DNA of 64,000 nucleotides, taken from the NCBI RefSeq assembly GCF_028281565.1, contig NZ_JANQJQ010000021.1, forward strand, positions 248,001-312,000, read 5' to 3'. The stretch's first letter is position 1, and each line of letters starts with the position of its first letter. Made by a program: the position numbers and the translations under genes. The notes beneath the pieces were generated by a model, which saw only the letters and a program-made list of their open reading frames with translations, made no database searches and was not told where the DNA came from. Positions 1 to 9,363 of the stretch are shown piece after piece. This stretch comes from Seonamhaeicola sp. Lineage in GTDB: Bacteria > Bacteroidota > Bacteroidia > Flavobacteriales > Flavobacteriaceae.

Positions 1-656
1 TCAATAGAGCCGATAATATCAGTTGATGACTCTCCTTTCCCGTTTACAAGTGCATCATAAACCAACTTGATACGTTCCCAGCGCTTGTCTCTGTCCATAG
101 CGTAATAACGGCCTGAAATACTGGCAATTTCTGTGTTTGTATTTTCAATGTGATGCTGTAACTGCATTACAAAACCGGCACCGGATTTAGGATCAACATC
201 TCTCCCGTCAGTAAATCCGTGAACGTATGAGTTTTCAATACCAAAATCGTTAGCAGCATCAATTAAACCTAATAGATGATTAATATGGGAGTGAACACCA
301 CCGTCACTTAATAAACCTAAAAAATGAACATCTTTATTATTTTCTCTGGCATAGTTAAAAGCATCGACCAGTACTTTTTCGCTATTAAGTGTTTTATTCT
401 CAACTGCTAAATTAACTTTAACCAGATCCTGATAAACAATTCTACCGGCACCAAGGTTCATGTGCCCAACTTCACTGTTTCCCATTTGGCCTTCCGGTAG
501 CCCCACATGAAGTCCGTCTGTTCTTAAAGTAGCATAAGGGTATTTTGTGTAAAGCGAATCGATAAAAGGCGTATTGGCATGGTCTATTGCTGAGACTTTC
601 GGATCTGGAGAGTTACCCCAGCCGTCCAGTATCATTAAGATAACTTTTTTGTTCAT
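1..656 (-). CDS. gpmI: 2,3-bisphosphoglycerate-independent phosphoglycerate mutase (N-terminal part, truncated by window edge)
   Basis: Reverse strand reads MNKKVILMILDGWGNSPDPKVSAIDHANTPFIDSLYTKYP..., typical iPGM N-terminus; start codon at 656. Confidence 0.9.
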   Translation of the reverse strand, partial: MNKKVILMILDGWGNSPDPKVSAIDHANTPFIDSLYTKYPYATLRTDGLHVGLPEGQMGNSEVGHMNLGAGRIVYQDLVKVNLAVENKTLNSEKVLVDAFNYARENNKDVHFLGLLSDGGVHSHINHLLGLIDAANDFGIENSYVHGFTDGRDVDPKSGAGFVMQLQHHIENTNTEIASISGRYYAMDRDKRWERIKLVYDALVNGKGESSTDIIGSI

Positions 657-907
657 TTTTTGTTAAATTTTAAAACTAGACAAAGATACAGAAGTTTAAG
701 AAAACTAAGGGTATAAAAAACGCTGAAAAGCCCTAATTTTTAAGGCTTTTTCAGAAAGTTATTAAAGAAAACGTTTTCGTTAACAGTTTGTGAAAAAAAC
801 GTTAAAAATCTGTTATAAAAAAAAATCATTGTAACAATCTCGAAAAAAAATCGTCTCTTTAATATATCAAAAAGCGAATCATATAATCAAACTTAAAATC
901 TTTCATC

Positions 908-1312
908 ATGAAAAAAACAATCATTACCACTGCATTTGCATTGTGTGTTGCCGTTGTTTCGGTAAATGCAACATCAACTACTTCAACTATTGATAATAAT
1001 AGTACTTCTGAGTATTTCTTTAAAGTAAATTCATTTTGTGTATCCATCGCAAAAGGTGATTTTGATACTGTAAAGAAATTAATTGAGAGAGGCGCCGATG
1101 TTAATGAACGATCTAACGGAATGACTCCTGCCATGTATGCAGCGAAATTTAACAGAACTGAAATTTTAAAGCTTTTAATTGATAAAGGCGCGAATTTAAA
1201 ATTGAGATGTACCAGTAAAAATTATACTGCTGTTAAGTATGCTGAATTACATGGAGCAGATGAAGCTGCAGCTATTATTAAAGAAAATTTAAAGAAGAAA
1301 AAGAAGAAGTAA
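908..1312 (+). CDS. Secreted ankyrin-repeat protein
   Basis: Signal peptide followed by ankyrin motifs (GDFDTVKKLIERGADVNERSNGMTPAMYAAKFNRTEILKLLIDKGANL). Confidence 0.85.
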   Translation: MKKTIITTAFALCVAVVSVNATSTTSTIDNNSTSEYFFKVNSFCVSIAKGDFDTVKKLIERGADVNERSNGMTPAMYAAKFNRTEILKLLIDKGANLKLRCTSKNYTAVKYAELHGADEAAAIIKENLKKKKKK

Positions 1313-1350
1313 TTATCATAATTTTAAGTAATTATTTTGAGTTAGTCAGT

Positions 1351-1380
1351 AAAAAAGCCTCGCAACGCGAGGCTTTTTTT
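1351..1380. terminator. Bidirectional intrinsic terminator between convergent genes
   Basis: AAAAAAGCCTCG-CAACG-CGAGGCTTTTTTT hairpin with A/T tracts on both sides. Confidence 0.85.
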
Positions 1381-2146
1381 ATTGGTTTTTATATTTTCTT
1401 ATAGCTTCTTTAATTTTTTCAATTCTATTATCCGGATCCGGATGCGTGCTCTGGAATTCGGGAACTCTATTGGGGCCGGCGGCAGCTTTTAAAATTTCCA
1501 TAACGTCAATCATTTCCTCAGGATTATAACCGGCATCAATCATAAATTTCACGCCCAGTTCATCACTTTCAAGTTCATCATCCCTACCGTTTGTCAATAG
1601 GGTTTGTTGCCCGATGCCGCTCACCAGACCACCCATATCCGCCCCGACAGATCCTGCAGTTACCAGGCCTTGCCAATATTCACTTTCGGCAATACGCTCG
1701 GCACTGTGCCTGCCCAGAACATGGCCTATTTCATGCCCTAAAACACCTGCCAGCTGATCTTCATTTTCTAGTTTTGAAAACAGAGCGTGTGTTATAAAAA
1801 TCTGACCTCCGGGAAGTGCAAATGCATTTATGGTCCTGGGATCCGCTAGCAAATGAAATTCATATCGGTAAGGCGTTTCTTTGGCAATACTGCTATTAAC
1901 CAGCTTATTTCCAACATTATCAACCAGAGTCTGGTATTGATTGTTAGGATGTAAACCCCCATGTTGTTGTGCCATTTGAGGGGCACTTTGTAAACCAATA
2001 GCAATTTCTTTATCAGGAGTCATAGAGATGGTTTGGGTCCTTCCGGTATACGGATTTACTTCCTGCTGACTGCATCTTTTAAGAATGAAAAAAATAGCGA
2101 TGGCAGCTCCGATTAATAACCTGACTTTAAGATTTCTTCCTCTCAT
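1379..2146 (-). CDS. M48 family metallopeptidase
   Basis: HEIGHVLGRHSAER zinc-protease motif; N-terminal membrane anchor. Confidence 0.9.
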   Translation of the reverse strand: MRGRNLKVRLLIGAAIAIFFILKRCSQQEVNPYTGRTQTISMTPDKEIAIGLQSAPQMAQQHGGLHPNNQYQTLVDNVGNKLVNSSIAKETPYRYEFHLLADPRTINAFALPGGQIFITHALFSKLENEDQLAGVLGHEIGHVLGRHSAERIAESEYWQGLVTAGSVGADMGGLVSGIGQQTLLTNGRDDELESDELGVKFMIDAGYNPEEMIDVMEILKAAAGPNRVPEFQSTHPDPDNRIEKIKEAIRKYKNQ

Positions 2147-2286
2147 GACGTGAAAATTAGAGTACTAAATTTACAAAATATAGTTATTGTTAATGTTAAA
2201 TCTCATTGAAAGTATTATTTAGACACTGATTCTGGTAAAAGTCACTTATTTTTGTTAAGTCAGGTATTCATTAAACACCCCATTCT

Positions 2287-2712
2287 ATGGCTTATGTCTT
2301 TAAGATTTTAGAGAAAGAAAAAATAAATTCAGTAGTTCCTCTGGTTTATGAACTTAATGAAGGTAAAATTTCAGAAAACATTTTGAAACAACGTTTTTCC
2401 GAGATGATTACTCAAAACTATGAATGCGCTGTCATCTATGATGGTGATAAATTAATTGGAGTTAGCGGATTATGGTTTTGCACCAGGCATTATTCAGGTA
2501 GAAGCGTTGAACCGGATCACGTATATATTGATAAGGATTACAGGGGTAAAGGCTTGGGCAAGCAATTTTTTAATTGGATTTATAACTATGTAAAAGAAAA
2601 AGGTTATGAAGCAGTAGAGCTAAATACCTATGTGTCAAATGCGCCATCACACAAGTTTTATTTTAATGAAGATTTTAAGATTTTAGGCTATCACTTTTTA
2701 AAAAAGTTGTGA
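2287..2712 (+). CDS. GNAT family N-acetyltransferase
   Basis: Acetyltransferase fold with VYIDKDYRGKGLGKQFFNWIYNY motif. Confidence 0.85.
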   Translation: MAYVFKILEKEKINSVVPLVYELNEGKISENILKQRFSEMITQNYECAVIYDGDKLIGVSGLWFCTRHYSGRSVEPDHVYIDKDYRGKGLGKQFFNWIYNYVKEKGYEAVELNTYVSNAPSHKFYFNEDFKILGYHFLKKL

Positions 2713-2719
2713 CATTTTC

Positions 2720-2751
2720 TTGCAAATGATTTGATAGATTGTCTATATTTG
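2720..2751 (+). promoter_or_regulatory. Bacteroidota-type promoter for tRNA-Gly
   Basis: TTG at 2720-2722 and TATATTTG (TAnnTTTG) at 2744-2751, just upstream of the tRNA. Confidence 0.6.
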
Positions 2752-2762
2752 CAATCGCAAAG

Positions 2763-2835
2763 GCGGGAGTAGCTCAGTTGGTAGAGCGTCAGCCTTCCAA
2801 GCTGAATGTCGCCGGTTCGAACCCGGTCTCCCGCT
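2763..2835 (+). tRNA. tRNA-Gly (anticodon TCC)
   Basis: GCGGGAG...CTCCCGC acceptor stem, D-arm AGCTCAGTTGGTAGAGC, anticodon loop CTTCCAA, T-loop GGTTCGAACCC. Confidence 0.95.
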
Positions 2836-2840
2836 CAACA

Positions 2841-2869
2841 GACTTCATCAAAAGGTGAGGTCTTTTTTT
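2841..2869 (+). terminator. Probable intrinsic terminator after tRNA-Gly
   Basis: AGACTTCA...TGAGGTCT hairpin followed by TTTTTT. Confidence 0.55.
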
Positions 2870-2964
2870 ATGCATTTAGGTTTGTTAAAAATCTCATACC
2901 AAGGTGAGAAGTTTACCCCTGAGCTCAGCCGAAGTGTAGAAATGTTCTGGAAGACATATCACTT

Positions 2965-3672
2965 TCATTTCAAACCATTTAATTCAGATTCGGGTGCTAC
3001 TTCATATGGTGGTTTGTTTACTTCAAAAATGCGGGCAGTTAGAGATCCTTTCAGAACAATGGAATCATTTTTCACATGCAACCAGCTACCTTCCCTTAAA
3101 CCAATTACGGGCTGGGTATTAAAATGATGAAACTCTTTTATTCTTGTTTCCCGGGTTTCCCCCATATGCGTGCTATTATCATCCGGGTCTAAATAGTGTG
3201 GGTTTATGTTGAACGGAACCAATTTTAAAGCTTCAAAGCTGGGCGGATAAACAATAGGCATATCATTGGTAGTTTTGATGGTTAATCCACAAATGTTGCT
3301 GCCGGCACTGGTGCCTAAATACGGGATGCCTTTATTTACAGTAGTCTGTAAGGCTTCAACCAATTTATTTTTATAGAGTTTATTGGTTAAAACAAATGTA
3401 TTGCCACCACCAACAAAAATGCCCTTGGCATTTTTTACGGCTTCAGCGGGATTCTCAAATCTATGAATGCCCTGTACACTCTTGTTAATTTTCCGAAAAC
3501 CTTTTTGTGCTATTTTAGTATAGTCATCATGTGATATACCACTAGGTCTTGCATATGGGATAAATAAAATTTCTTCTGTATCTTTAAAGAAAATAGCTAG
3601 TTCATCTAAAATATAGTCTAAATAACCACTTCCGTGAATGGTTGAGGTACTGGCAATAAGGATGTTTTTCAT
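2965..3672 (-). CDS. pepE: Dipeptidase E (peptidase S51)
   Basis: Ser nucleophile motif GTSAGSN, FVGGGNTF motif, overall S51 layout. Confidence 0.85.
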   Translation of the reverse strand: MKNILIASTSTIHGSGYLDYILDELAIFFKDTEEILFIPYARPSGISHDDYTKIAQKGFRKINKSVQGIHRFENPAEAVKNAKGIFVGGGNTFVLTNKLYKNKLVEALQTTVNKGIPYLGTSAGSNICGLTIKTTNDMPIVYPPSFEALKLVPFNINPHYLDPDDNSTHMGETRETRIKEFHHFNTQPVIGLREGSWLHVKNDSIVLKGSLTARIFEVNKPPYEVAPESELNGLK

Positions 3673-3836
3673 CTGTTTAGTTTAAAAAGCCGGCTGTTTT
3701 AATGAGAAATTGCCTAAATACTAAATCTCACTTGTTGAGTAAAATTAGTCAATTGTATGTTTTAACAAAAGTTTAGAACGGTTTTTCATTTTAATTAAGA
3801 TTAGAAAACCGAACTTTATATTTTAAACCAATCCAT

Positions 3837-4640
3837 ATGAAACAAATAGTTCTTTTTTTCGGGCTTTTATTTATAATGTTCCATACACAGGCTCAAACCA
3901 TTAACAGGGTTGAGGTAGATGGAATAATATATGCCGATGCCAATGATGTTGAAGGTGTAACAGTTTTTAATACGTCTTCGAACGTCGGAACTATTACTAA
4001 CAAAAAAGGGGAGTTTAAAATGGAAGTTGCCGTCAATGATATCATACAAATTTCGGCGCTTCAGTTTAAGGCCATTTCAATAGCGATTAGTGAAGACGTG
4101 GTTAATTCAAAAAAACTAAGAATCCATTTGGTTGAACAAATCAATAAACTCGATGCGGTCTTACTGTCATCAGGACTCTCAGGAAATATTGCTACGGATA
4201 TAGAGAACGTTAATTATTTAAAACCTATTCTTTTAGACATGGGTAGTATGAACGTTGATTTTGAGTATCATGATGATAAAAAGTTTGATACAAAAGCAGT
4301 TGAAGCAGACTTAAAATCAAGAACTAATAAAGGCGAATTGTACAACGGGTTCGACCTGAAGAAAATTTCTAATCTAATTTTTGGTTCAAAAGATAAAAAA
4401 TACAAAAAGCCTGAATATTTTAATGTTGAAAAACCAGTAGAACTGGTTGATGTTTATTCCCATGAATATATAAGTGAACTATTTGAAATTCCTTTAGATG
4501 ATGTAGATAGCTTTGTGGCTTATGTTGAAACTCAGGACCTGGACAGAGAACTTCTTAAAAGAGGAAATGAAATTAAATGCCTGCAGTTCTTATACGAAAA
4601 AAGCCAGCAGTTTTTAAAGAATGAGGATGCTAAAAAGTAG
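3837..4640 (+). CDS. Carboxypeptidase-like regulatory domain (CarboxypepD_reg-like) secreted protein
   Basis: Signal peptide; VDGIIYADANDVEGVTVFNTSSNVGTITNKKGEFKMEVAVNDIIQISALQF. Confidence 0.75.
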   Translation: MKQIVLFFGLLFIMFHTQAQTINRVEVDGIIYADANDVEGVTVFNTSSNVGTITNKKGEFKMEVAVNDIIQISALQFKAISIAISEDVVNSKKLRIHLVEQINKLDAVLLSSGLSGNIATDIENVNYLKPILLDMGSMNVDFEYHDDKKFDTKAVEADLKSRTNKGELYNGFDLKKISNLIFGSKDKKYKKPEYFNVEKPVELVDVYSHEYISELFEIPLDDVDSFVAYVETQDLDRELLKRGNEIKCLQFLYEKSQQFLKNEDAKK

Positions 4641-5400
4641 AGGCTTTCCAGTCTTATTTTTTCTGTTTTCTGTTAGTGTATCTTATTCGCAGTCCGTTGA
4701 AATTTTAGGGAAGGTTGTGAGTAAAACGGATGTTGAAAATATCCATGTCATCAATAAAACGGCTCAAACATTTACAATTACAAATAAAAAGGGCGAGTTT
4801 AAAATAACAGCAAAAGTTAACGATACCCTCCGGTTTTCATCTATTCAGCAAGGGATTAAAGATGTGATAGTTTCAAAAGGCGTTATTACGTCAAAAACCA
4901 TGTTGGTGCCTTTAGATGAACAGGTGAATCAGTTGGATGAAGTAGTGGTTGGAAAAATACTTACCGGAGATTTGTTCTCTGATATTGAAAATGCCGAAAC
5001 AGATGATCCTATCAATTTCTATGATGTTGGCATTCCGGGTTATACGGGTAAAATAGCGACACAAAGTGAAAGGCGCCTTAACGAAGCCATCACAGGAGGA
5101 GGCATAGTGCCTTTGAATCCTATTATAAATGCCATTACAGGCAGAACAAAAATGCTTAAAGAGCGTATTAAACTGGAAGAGCGTGCCAATTTGTTGCGCA
5201 AGATCAAATCGGATTTGCCTGATGATTTTTTTAGTAATTATCCGCTGGACGAAGATTTAAGAGCGGATTTTTTCTTTTTTTGTGAAGAAGATCCTGATTT
5301 CACTAATCGATGCAAAGGAAAATCCGATTTGGAGGTATTTCAATTTTTAAAAGAGAAACTCCAACAGTACAAGCAAAACCTACAATCTGCCAAAGATTGA
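4621..5400 (+). CDS. Carboxypeptidase-like regulatory domain secreted protein, paralogue of upstream gene
   Basis: ILGKVVSKTDVENIHVINKTAQTFTITNKKGEFKITAKVNDTLRFSSI; overlaps the stop of the preceding gene. Confidence 0.75.
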   Translation: MRMLKSRGFPVLFFLFSVSVSYSQSVEILGKVVSKTDVENIHVINKTAQTFTITNKKGEFKITAKVNDTLRFSSIQQGIKDVIVSKGVITSKTMLVPLDEQVNQLDEVVVGKILTGDLFSDIENAETDDPINFYDVGIPGYTGKIATQSERRLNEAITGGGIVPLNPIINAITGRTKMLKERIKLEERANLLRKIKSDLPDDFFSNYPLDEDLRADFFFFCEEDPDFTNRCKGKSDLEVFQFLKEKLQQYKQNLQSAKD

Positions 5401-5703
5401 TCTTTTTGGAACACTTTTTGAAATTGTAGTTAAAAAAACTTCGAAGCTTAGCTTCTGGGTTACCATTAAAATTGTCATTTCCGTGAAATCAAAGATTCAT
5501 GAATACAATTATTTGAAAATAAGATCCATGAATAAAATGGGAATCTAGAATAAAGAATTTTTGATTTTAATAACGAATATTGAAAATAAAGACGTCGATT
5601 GGTTTACTTTTTAGGTAATTGGTTTCAAAAAATTCTTTATTTACATTAGCAAAAAAAAAAATTAAGGTGGCGTCCGATCATTGAAAAACCTTAAGAATAA
5701 CAG

Positions 5704-6207
5704 ATGAAATTTTTAAAACCGCTTTTTTTCCTTGTAATAATACCGTTGTTTGCTTTTACGGGCATTCATAAATATTACATTAGCGTTACCCAAATTGAGT
5801 ATGTGCAAGACAAACAATCGGTTCAAATCATTACCAGGGTTTTTATTGACGATTTTGAAAATGTATTGAGAGCACGTTATGATGAATCTATAACTTTAGA
5901 TGAAAAGGAAGAAACTACATCCACCAATTTATATATTGAAAAGTATTTAGATACTAAGATTAAGGTAAAGATCAATGAACAGGAGGTGAGCTTGGTTTTT
6001 ATTGGTAAGGAGTATGATCTCGATGTTATGAAATGCTACCTTGAAATTGAAAATATTGAGAACATAAAATCGTTTGAAATAAGCAATAAGGTTTTATTTG
6101 ATATGTTTGAAGACCAGCAAAACATTATTAAAACTAAAATAAATTCCAGGCAAAAGAGCTTTATCCTGATCTCTCAAAACGATAAGGCGGTGTTAAATTT
6201 TAATTAA
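5704..6207 (+). CDS. DUF6702 family protein
   Basis: HKYYISVTQIEYVQDKQSVQIITRVFIDDFENVLRARY pattern; precedes M1 peptidase as commonly seen in Flavobacteriaceae. Confidence 0.7.
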   Translation: MKFLKPLFFLVIIPLFAFTGIHKYYISVTQIEYVQDKQSVQIITRVFIDDFENVLRARYDESITLDEKEETTSTNLYIEKYLDTKIKVKINEQEVSLVFIGKEYDLDVMKCYLEIENIENIKSFEISNKVLFDMFEDQQNIIKTKINSRQKSFILISQNDKAVLNFN

Positions 6208-6313
6208 AAATAAGATAAACCTAACCTGAAATCCTTATTTTCGTTCAATTTTTAAAATAGGGGTAGGATTATTATTTCAATTAGTAACCTTTTTATTAGT
6301 TAAAACATAAAAT

Positions 6314-8626
6314 TTGAAAATGGAAAGACTTAAGTATTATTTATTGTCTGTGGTTTTTATTTCTGCAGCTGTTTTTGCCCAGGAACAAGAGACAGAAGAC
6401 GTTAAAACAGGGCATACAAACAATAACAAGTTTAAACAGTTGTATGATGAGTTTTCATCGCCTAATATGTACAGATCTGCTTCGGGAGCCCCCGGAAGCG
6501 CTTATTATCAACAACAGGCGGATTACAAAATGGATATTGTTTTAGATGATAAAAATGCAAGAATTTCCGGTTTCGAAACCATTACTTATACTAATAATTC
6601 ACCGGATCATTTAAAATATCTTTGGGTGCAGTTGGACCAAAATGTACGGGCCAAGGATTCCAAATCACCTCTAATTGAGGGCAGCGGTTTGGAGCCGGTA
6701 ATGAGACCGGGTGAATTTACAGCCAAGTATATGAAAGCACCGTTGGAAAGAGGTTTTAACATTCAAAAGGTAGCAGATGCTAACGGTAAGCCTTTACCGC
6801 ATATGATTAACAGAACTATGATGCGTGTGGAGTTGCCAAAGCCTTTAAAAACAGGTGAAAAGTTTTCGTTTTCAATTAAATGGTGGTATAACATCAATGA
6901 CCATGTTAATGAAGATGGCCGTTCCGGCTATGAGTATTTTCCAAAAGATGGCAATAGAGCTTATGTAATAGCCCAGTTTTATCCAAGGATGGCGGTTTAT
7001 AATGATGTTGAAGGATGGCAAAATTCCCAGTTTTGGGGACGCGATGAGTTTGCATTGCCGTTTGGGGATTATGAAGTGGATATTACCGTGCCGGCAGACC
7101 ATATTTTAGATGGTACCGGAAGGCTTATAAACAGAAAAGACGTTTTTTCAAAAACCATGATGAAACGGTATGAGGCAGCAAAAAAATCTTATAATAAACC
7201 TGTATTAATTGTTACTCAGGAGGAAGCTGAAGCAGCAGAGAAGGGGTTTTCCGAAAAAGCAAAAACATGGAAGTTACGAGCTGAAAATGTCCGTGATTTT
7301 GGTTTTGCCACCTCAAGAAAATTCATCTGGGATATGATGGCAGTTAAAATTGGCGGAAAAGATGTGATAGCCGTATCGTTATATCCGAAAGAAGGAAATC
7401 CGCTTTGGGAGGAATGGTCAACAAAAGCGGTTGCCAGTACCTTAGAATCATATTCAAGGATGACCTTTGATTATCCGTATCATAAAGCCATCTCCGTTCA
7501 TGCAAAACAACAAGGTATGGAATACCCTATGATTTGCTGGAATTATGGACGTCCGAAAGAGGATGGTACCTATAGTGACCGTGTAAAGTACGGTATGATG
7601 GGCGTTATCATTCATGAAGTAGGGCATAACTTTTTTCCAATGATCGTGAATAGTGATGAGCGCCAGTGGACCTGGATGGACGAAGGCCTTAATACATTTG
7701 TACAATATGTGGCGGAACAGGATTTTGGAGAAAAATATCCTGAGGCTTTATCTCCACAACATGATGCCTTTCCATCAGACAGGGGGCCTGCACATTTGAT
7801 TGTACCTTATATGGGAGGCAACCAGGATTTTATTGCACCTATTATGACCAAAGGCCTTAATACCTATCAGTTTGGTAATAATGCTTACGGAAAACCTGCT
7901 ACTGCACTCAATATTTTGCGTGAAACCGTTATGGGGCGGGACCTGTTCGATTATGCTTTTAAAGAATATTCAAGACGCTGGATGTTTAAACACCCAACCC
8001 CTGAAGATTTCTTCAGGACTATGGAAGATGCCTCTGCTTTTGACCTGGATTGGTTCTGGAGAGGTTGGTTCTACACTACAGATTGGGTAGATATCGGTAT
8101 AAAAGATGTAAAGAAATTCTACGTGTCTTCAACCCCTAACAGATTTGTTAAAGATATTATAGAAAAGCGAGGGATGAAGGTCGAGGATTTGCCGCCTTTA
8201 GTGTATATGGTTGAAGAGGGAAGCGAAGATTTCAAAGAGGAGATGAAAACGTCCACATTATTGGAGAATTCAACACCTCTTAAAGAATATGTTATGGATA
8301 ATTTCACTCCGGAAGAACAAAAAAATATCAAAGCTCCTAATTTTTTCTATAACATAACTTTTGAAAAACCCGGAGGTTTGGTGATGCCTATTATTGTTGA
8401 ATATACTTATGCCGACGGAACCAAGAAAACAGAAACATATCCGGCTCAGATTTGGAGAAAAAATGACAAGGAAGTCACAAAGGCCATAGCTTCGGATAAA
8501 GAAATTGTAAATATTACTTTAGATCCGAACTTGGAAACAGCCGATATTGATACCAATAATAATTCATGGCCTAAAGAAGTTCAACCAAGTGATTTTGATA
8601 AATTTAAGAATAAAGTAAAAGGTTAA
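6314..8626 (+). CDS. M1 family metallopeptidase (secreted aminopeptidase-like)
   Basis: Signal peptide; HEVGHNFFPMIVNSDERQWTWMDEG, an HExxH-x18-E arrangement. Confidence 0.9.
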   Translation: MKMERLKYYLLSVVFISAAVFAQEQETEDVKTGHTNNNKFKQLYDEFSSPNMYRSASGAPGSAYYQQQADYKMDIVLDDKNARISGFETITYTNNSPDHLKYLWVQLDQNVRAKDSKSPLIEGSGLEPVMRPGEFTAKYMKAPLERGFNIQKVADANGKPLPHMINRTMMRVELPKPLKTGEKFSFSIKWWYNINDHVNEDGRSGYEYFPKDGNRAYVIAQFYPRMAVYNDVEGWQNSQFWGRDEFALPFGDYEVDITVPADHILDGTGRLINRKDVFSKTMMKRYEAAKKSYNKPVLIVTQEEAEAAEKGFSEKAKTWKLRAENVRDFGFATSRKFIWDMMAVKIGGKDVIAVSLYPKEGNPLWEEWSTKAVASTLESYSRMTFDYPYHKAISVHAKQQGMEYPMICWNYGRPKEDGTYSDRVKYGMMGVIIHEVGHNFFPMIVNSDERQWTWMDEGLNTFVQYVAEQDFGEKYPEALSPQHDAFPSDRGPAHLIVPYMGGNQDFIAPIMTKGLNTYQFGNNAYGKPATALNILRETVMGRDLFDYAFKEYSRRWMFKHPTPEDFFRTMEDASAFDLDWFWRGWFYTTDWVDIGIKDVKKFYVSSTPNRFVKDIIEKRGMKVEDLPPLVYMVEEGSEDFKEEMKTSTLLENSTPLKEYVMDNFTPEEQKNIKAPNFFYNITFEKPGGLVMPIIVEYTYADGTKKTETYPAQIWRKNDKEVTKAIASDKEIVNITLDPNLETADIDTNNNSWPKEVQPSDFDKFKNKVKG

Positions 8627-8671
8627 TAAAGACTCCCCGATGTTTATATAGGGGTTTCAGATAGAATTGTC

Positions 8672-8691
8672 ATTCCCGCGACGGCGGGAAT
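8672..8691. repeat. Short palindromic intergenic repeat (ATTCCCGCGACGGCGGGAAT)
   Basis: ATTCCCGC...GCGGGAAT inverted repeat in intergenic DNA. Confidence 0.6.
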
Positions 8692-8700
8692 CTAAAATTA

Positions 8701-8729
8701 AAGCCGACTTTTTTAAGTCGGCTTTTTTT
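8701..8729 (+). terminator. Intrinsic terminator downstream of M1 peptidase
   Basis: AAGCCGACTT-TTTT-AAGTCGGCTTTTTTT perfect hairpin plus T-run. Confidence 0.85.
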
Positions 8730-8760
8730 ATTCTATAAAACACGCACTATATTTCTTCAG

Positions 8761-8912
8761 TAAAAAACGAAATTTTGTACTTTAAAAAATGCAAAATTTA
8801 GTTTCACTTCAGGAACCATCCTTAGACTGGCACAGGGCATCGCTTTATAAGTCCGTAATTTTTTTCATTTGGCTTTCTGAATTTTTAAATGAAAAAAATT
8901 AATGTACTTTTG
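8761..8912 (+). repeat. Dispersed two-stem-loop promoter element, copy A (upstream of tatA)
   Basis: Inverted repeat AAACGAAATTTTGT/GCAAAATTTAGTTT, conserved GTTTCACTTCAGGAACC, perfect 14-bp IR AATTTTTTTCATTT (8857-8870)/AAATGAAAAAAATT (8887-8900), then TACTTTTG at 8905-8912. Confidence 0.75.
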
Positions 8913-8916
8913 TGCT

Positions 8917-9204
8917 GTGATATATCAACCTACATTTTTATTTATTAGCGGGGCAGAGATAGCGTTTATTCTGTTCATCGTTATTATGGTTTTTGGAGCC
9001 GATAAGCTTCCTGAAATTGCTCGTGGTTTAGGTAAAGGCATGCGTACACTTAAAGACGCTACTAACGATATTAAGCATGAGATAACCAAAAGCGCTGAAA
9101 ACCACGGTATTGATACCAGTATTACCAAAGACGTTAAAAAAGAACTGGATAAAGTAAAGGATGACATAGATGACTTTACGGGTTCGGTTAAACGTAAGTT
9201 TTAG
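8917..9204 (+). CDS. tatA: Twin-arginine translocase TatA/TatE family subunit
   Basis: FLFISGAEIAFILFIVIMVFGADKLPEIARGLGKGMRTLKDATNDIKHEI; start placed at GTG 8917 because the ORF-track ATG (8902) lies upstream of the predicted -7 element. Confidence 0.8.
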   Translation: MIYQPTFLFISGAEIAFILFIVIMVFGADKLPEIARGLGKGMRTLKDATNDIKHEITKSAENHGIDTSITKDVKKELDKVKDDIDDFTGSVKRKF

Positions 9205-9363
9205 ATTAGTTCTATATAATATTCCTGTTTTTCGTCTATTAAATCATACGTTTTGTCAGAAATGACCACTTTTTGACGAAAATTATTACGCGTAAACGAC
9301 TATTTTCTTTTGTAAGTTTTTATACCTATAATTTAGCCTCACCAAATCTTATATACTTAACCT

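Noticed and set aside
859-1134. Minus-strand ORF opposite the ankyrin gene
   Set aside because: Antisense to a convincing signal-peptide/ankyrin CDS; composition typical of a shadow ORF.
2855-3127. ORF of 90 aa downstream of tRNA-Gly
   Set aside because: Overlaps the tRNA terminator and REP-like repeat, then runs antisense to pepE; no recognisable protein features.
7872-8090. Alternate-frame ORF inside the M1 peptidase gene
   Set aside because: Same-strand overlap with a strongly supported CDS; no independent evidence.
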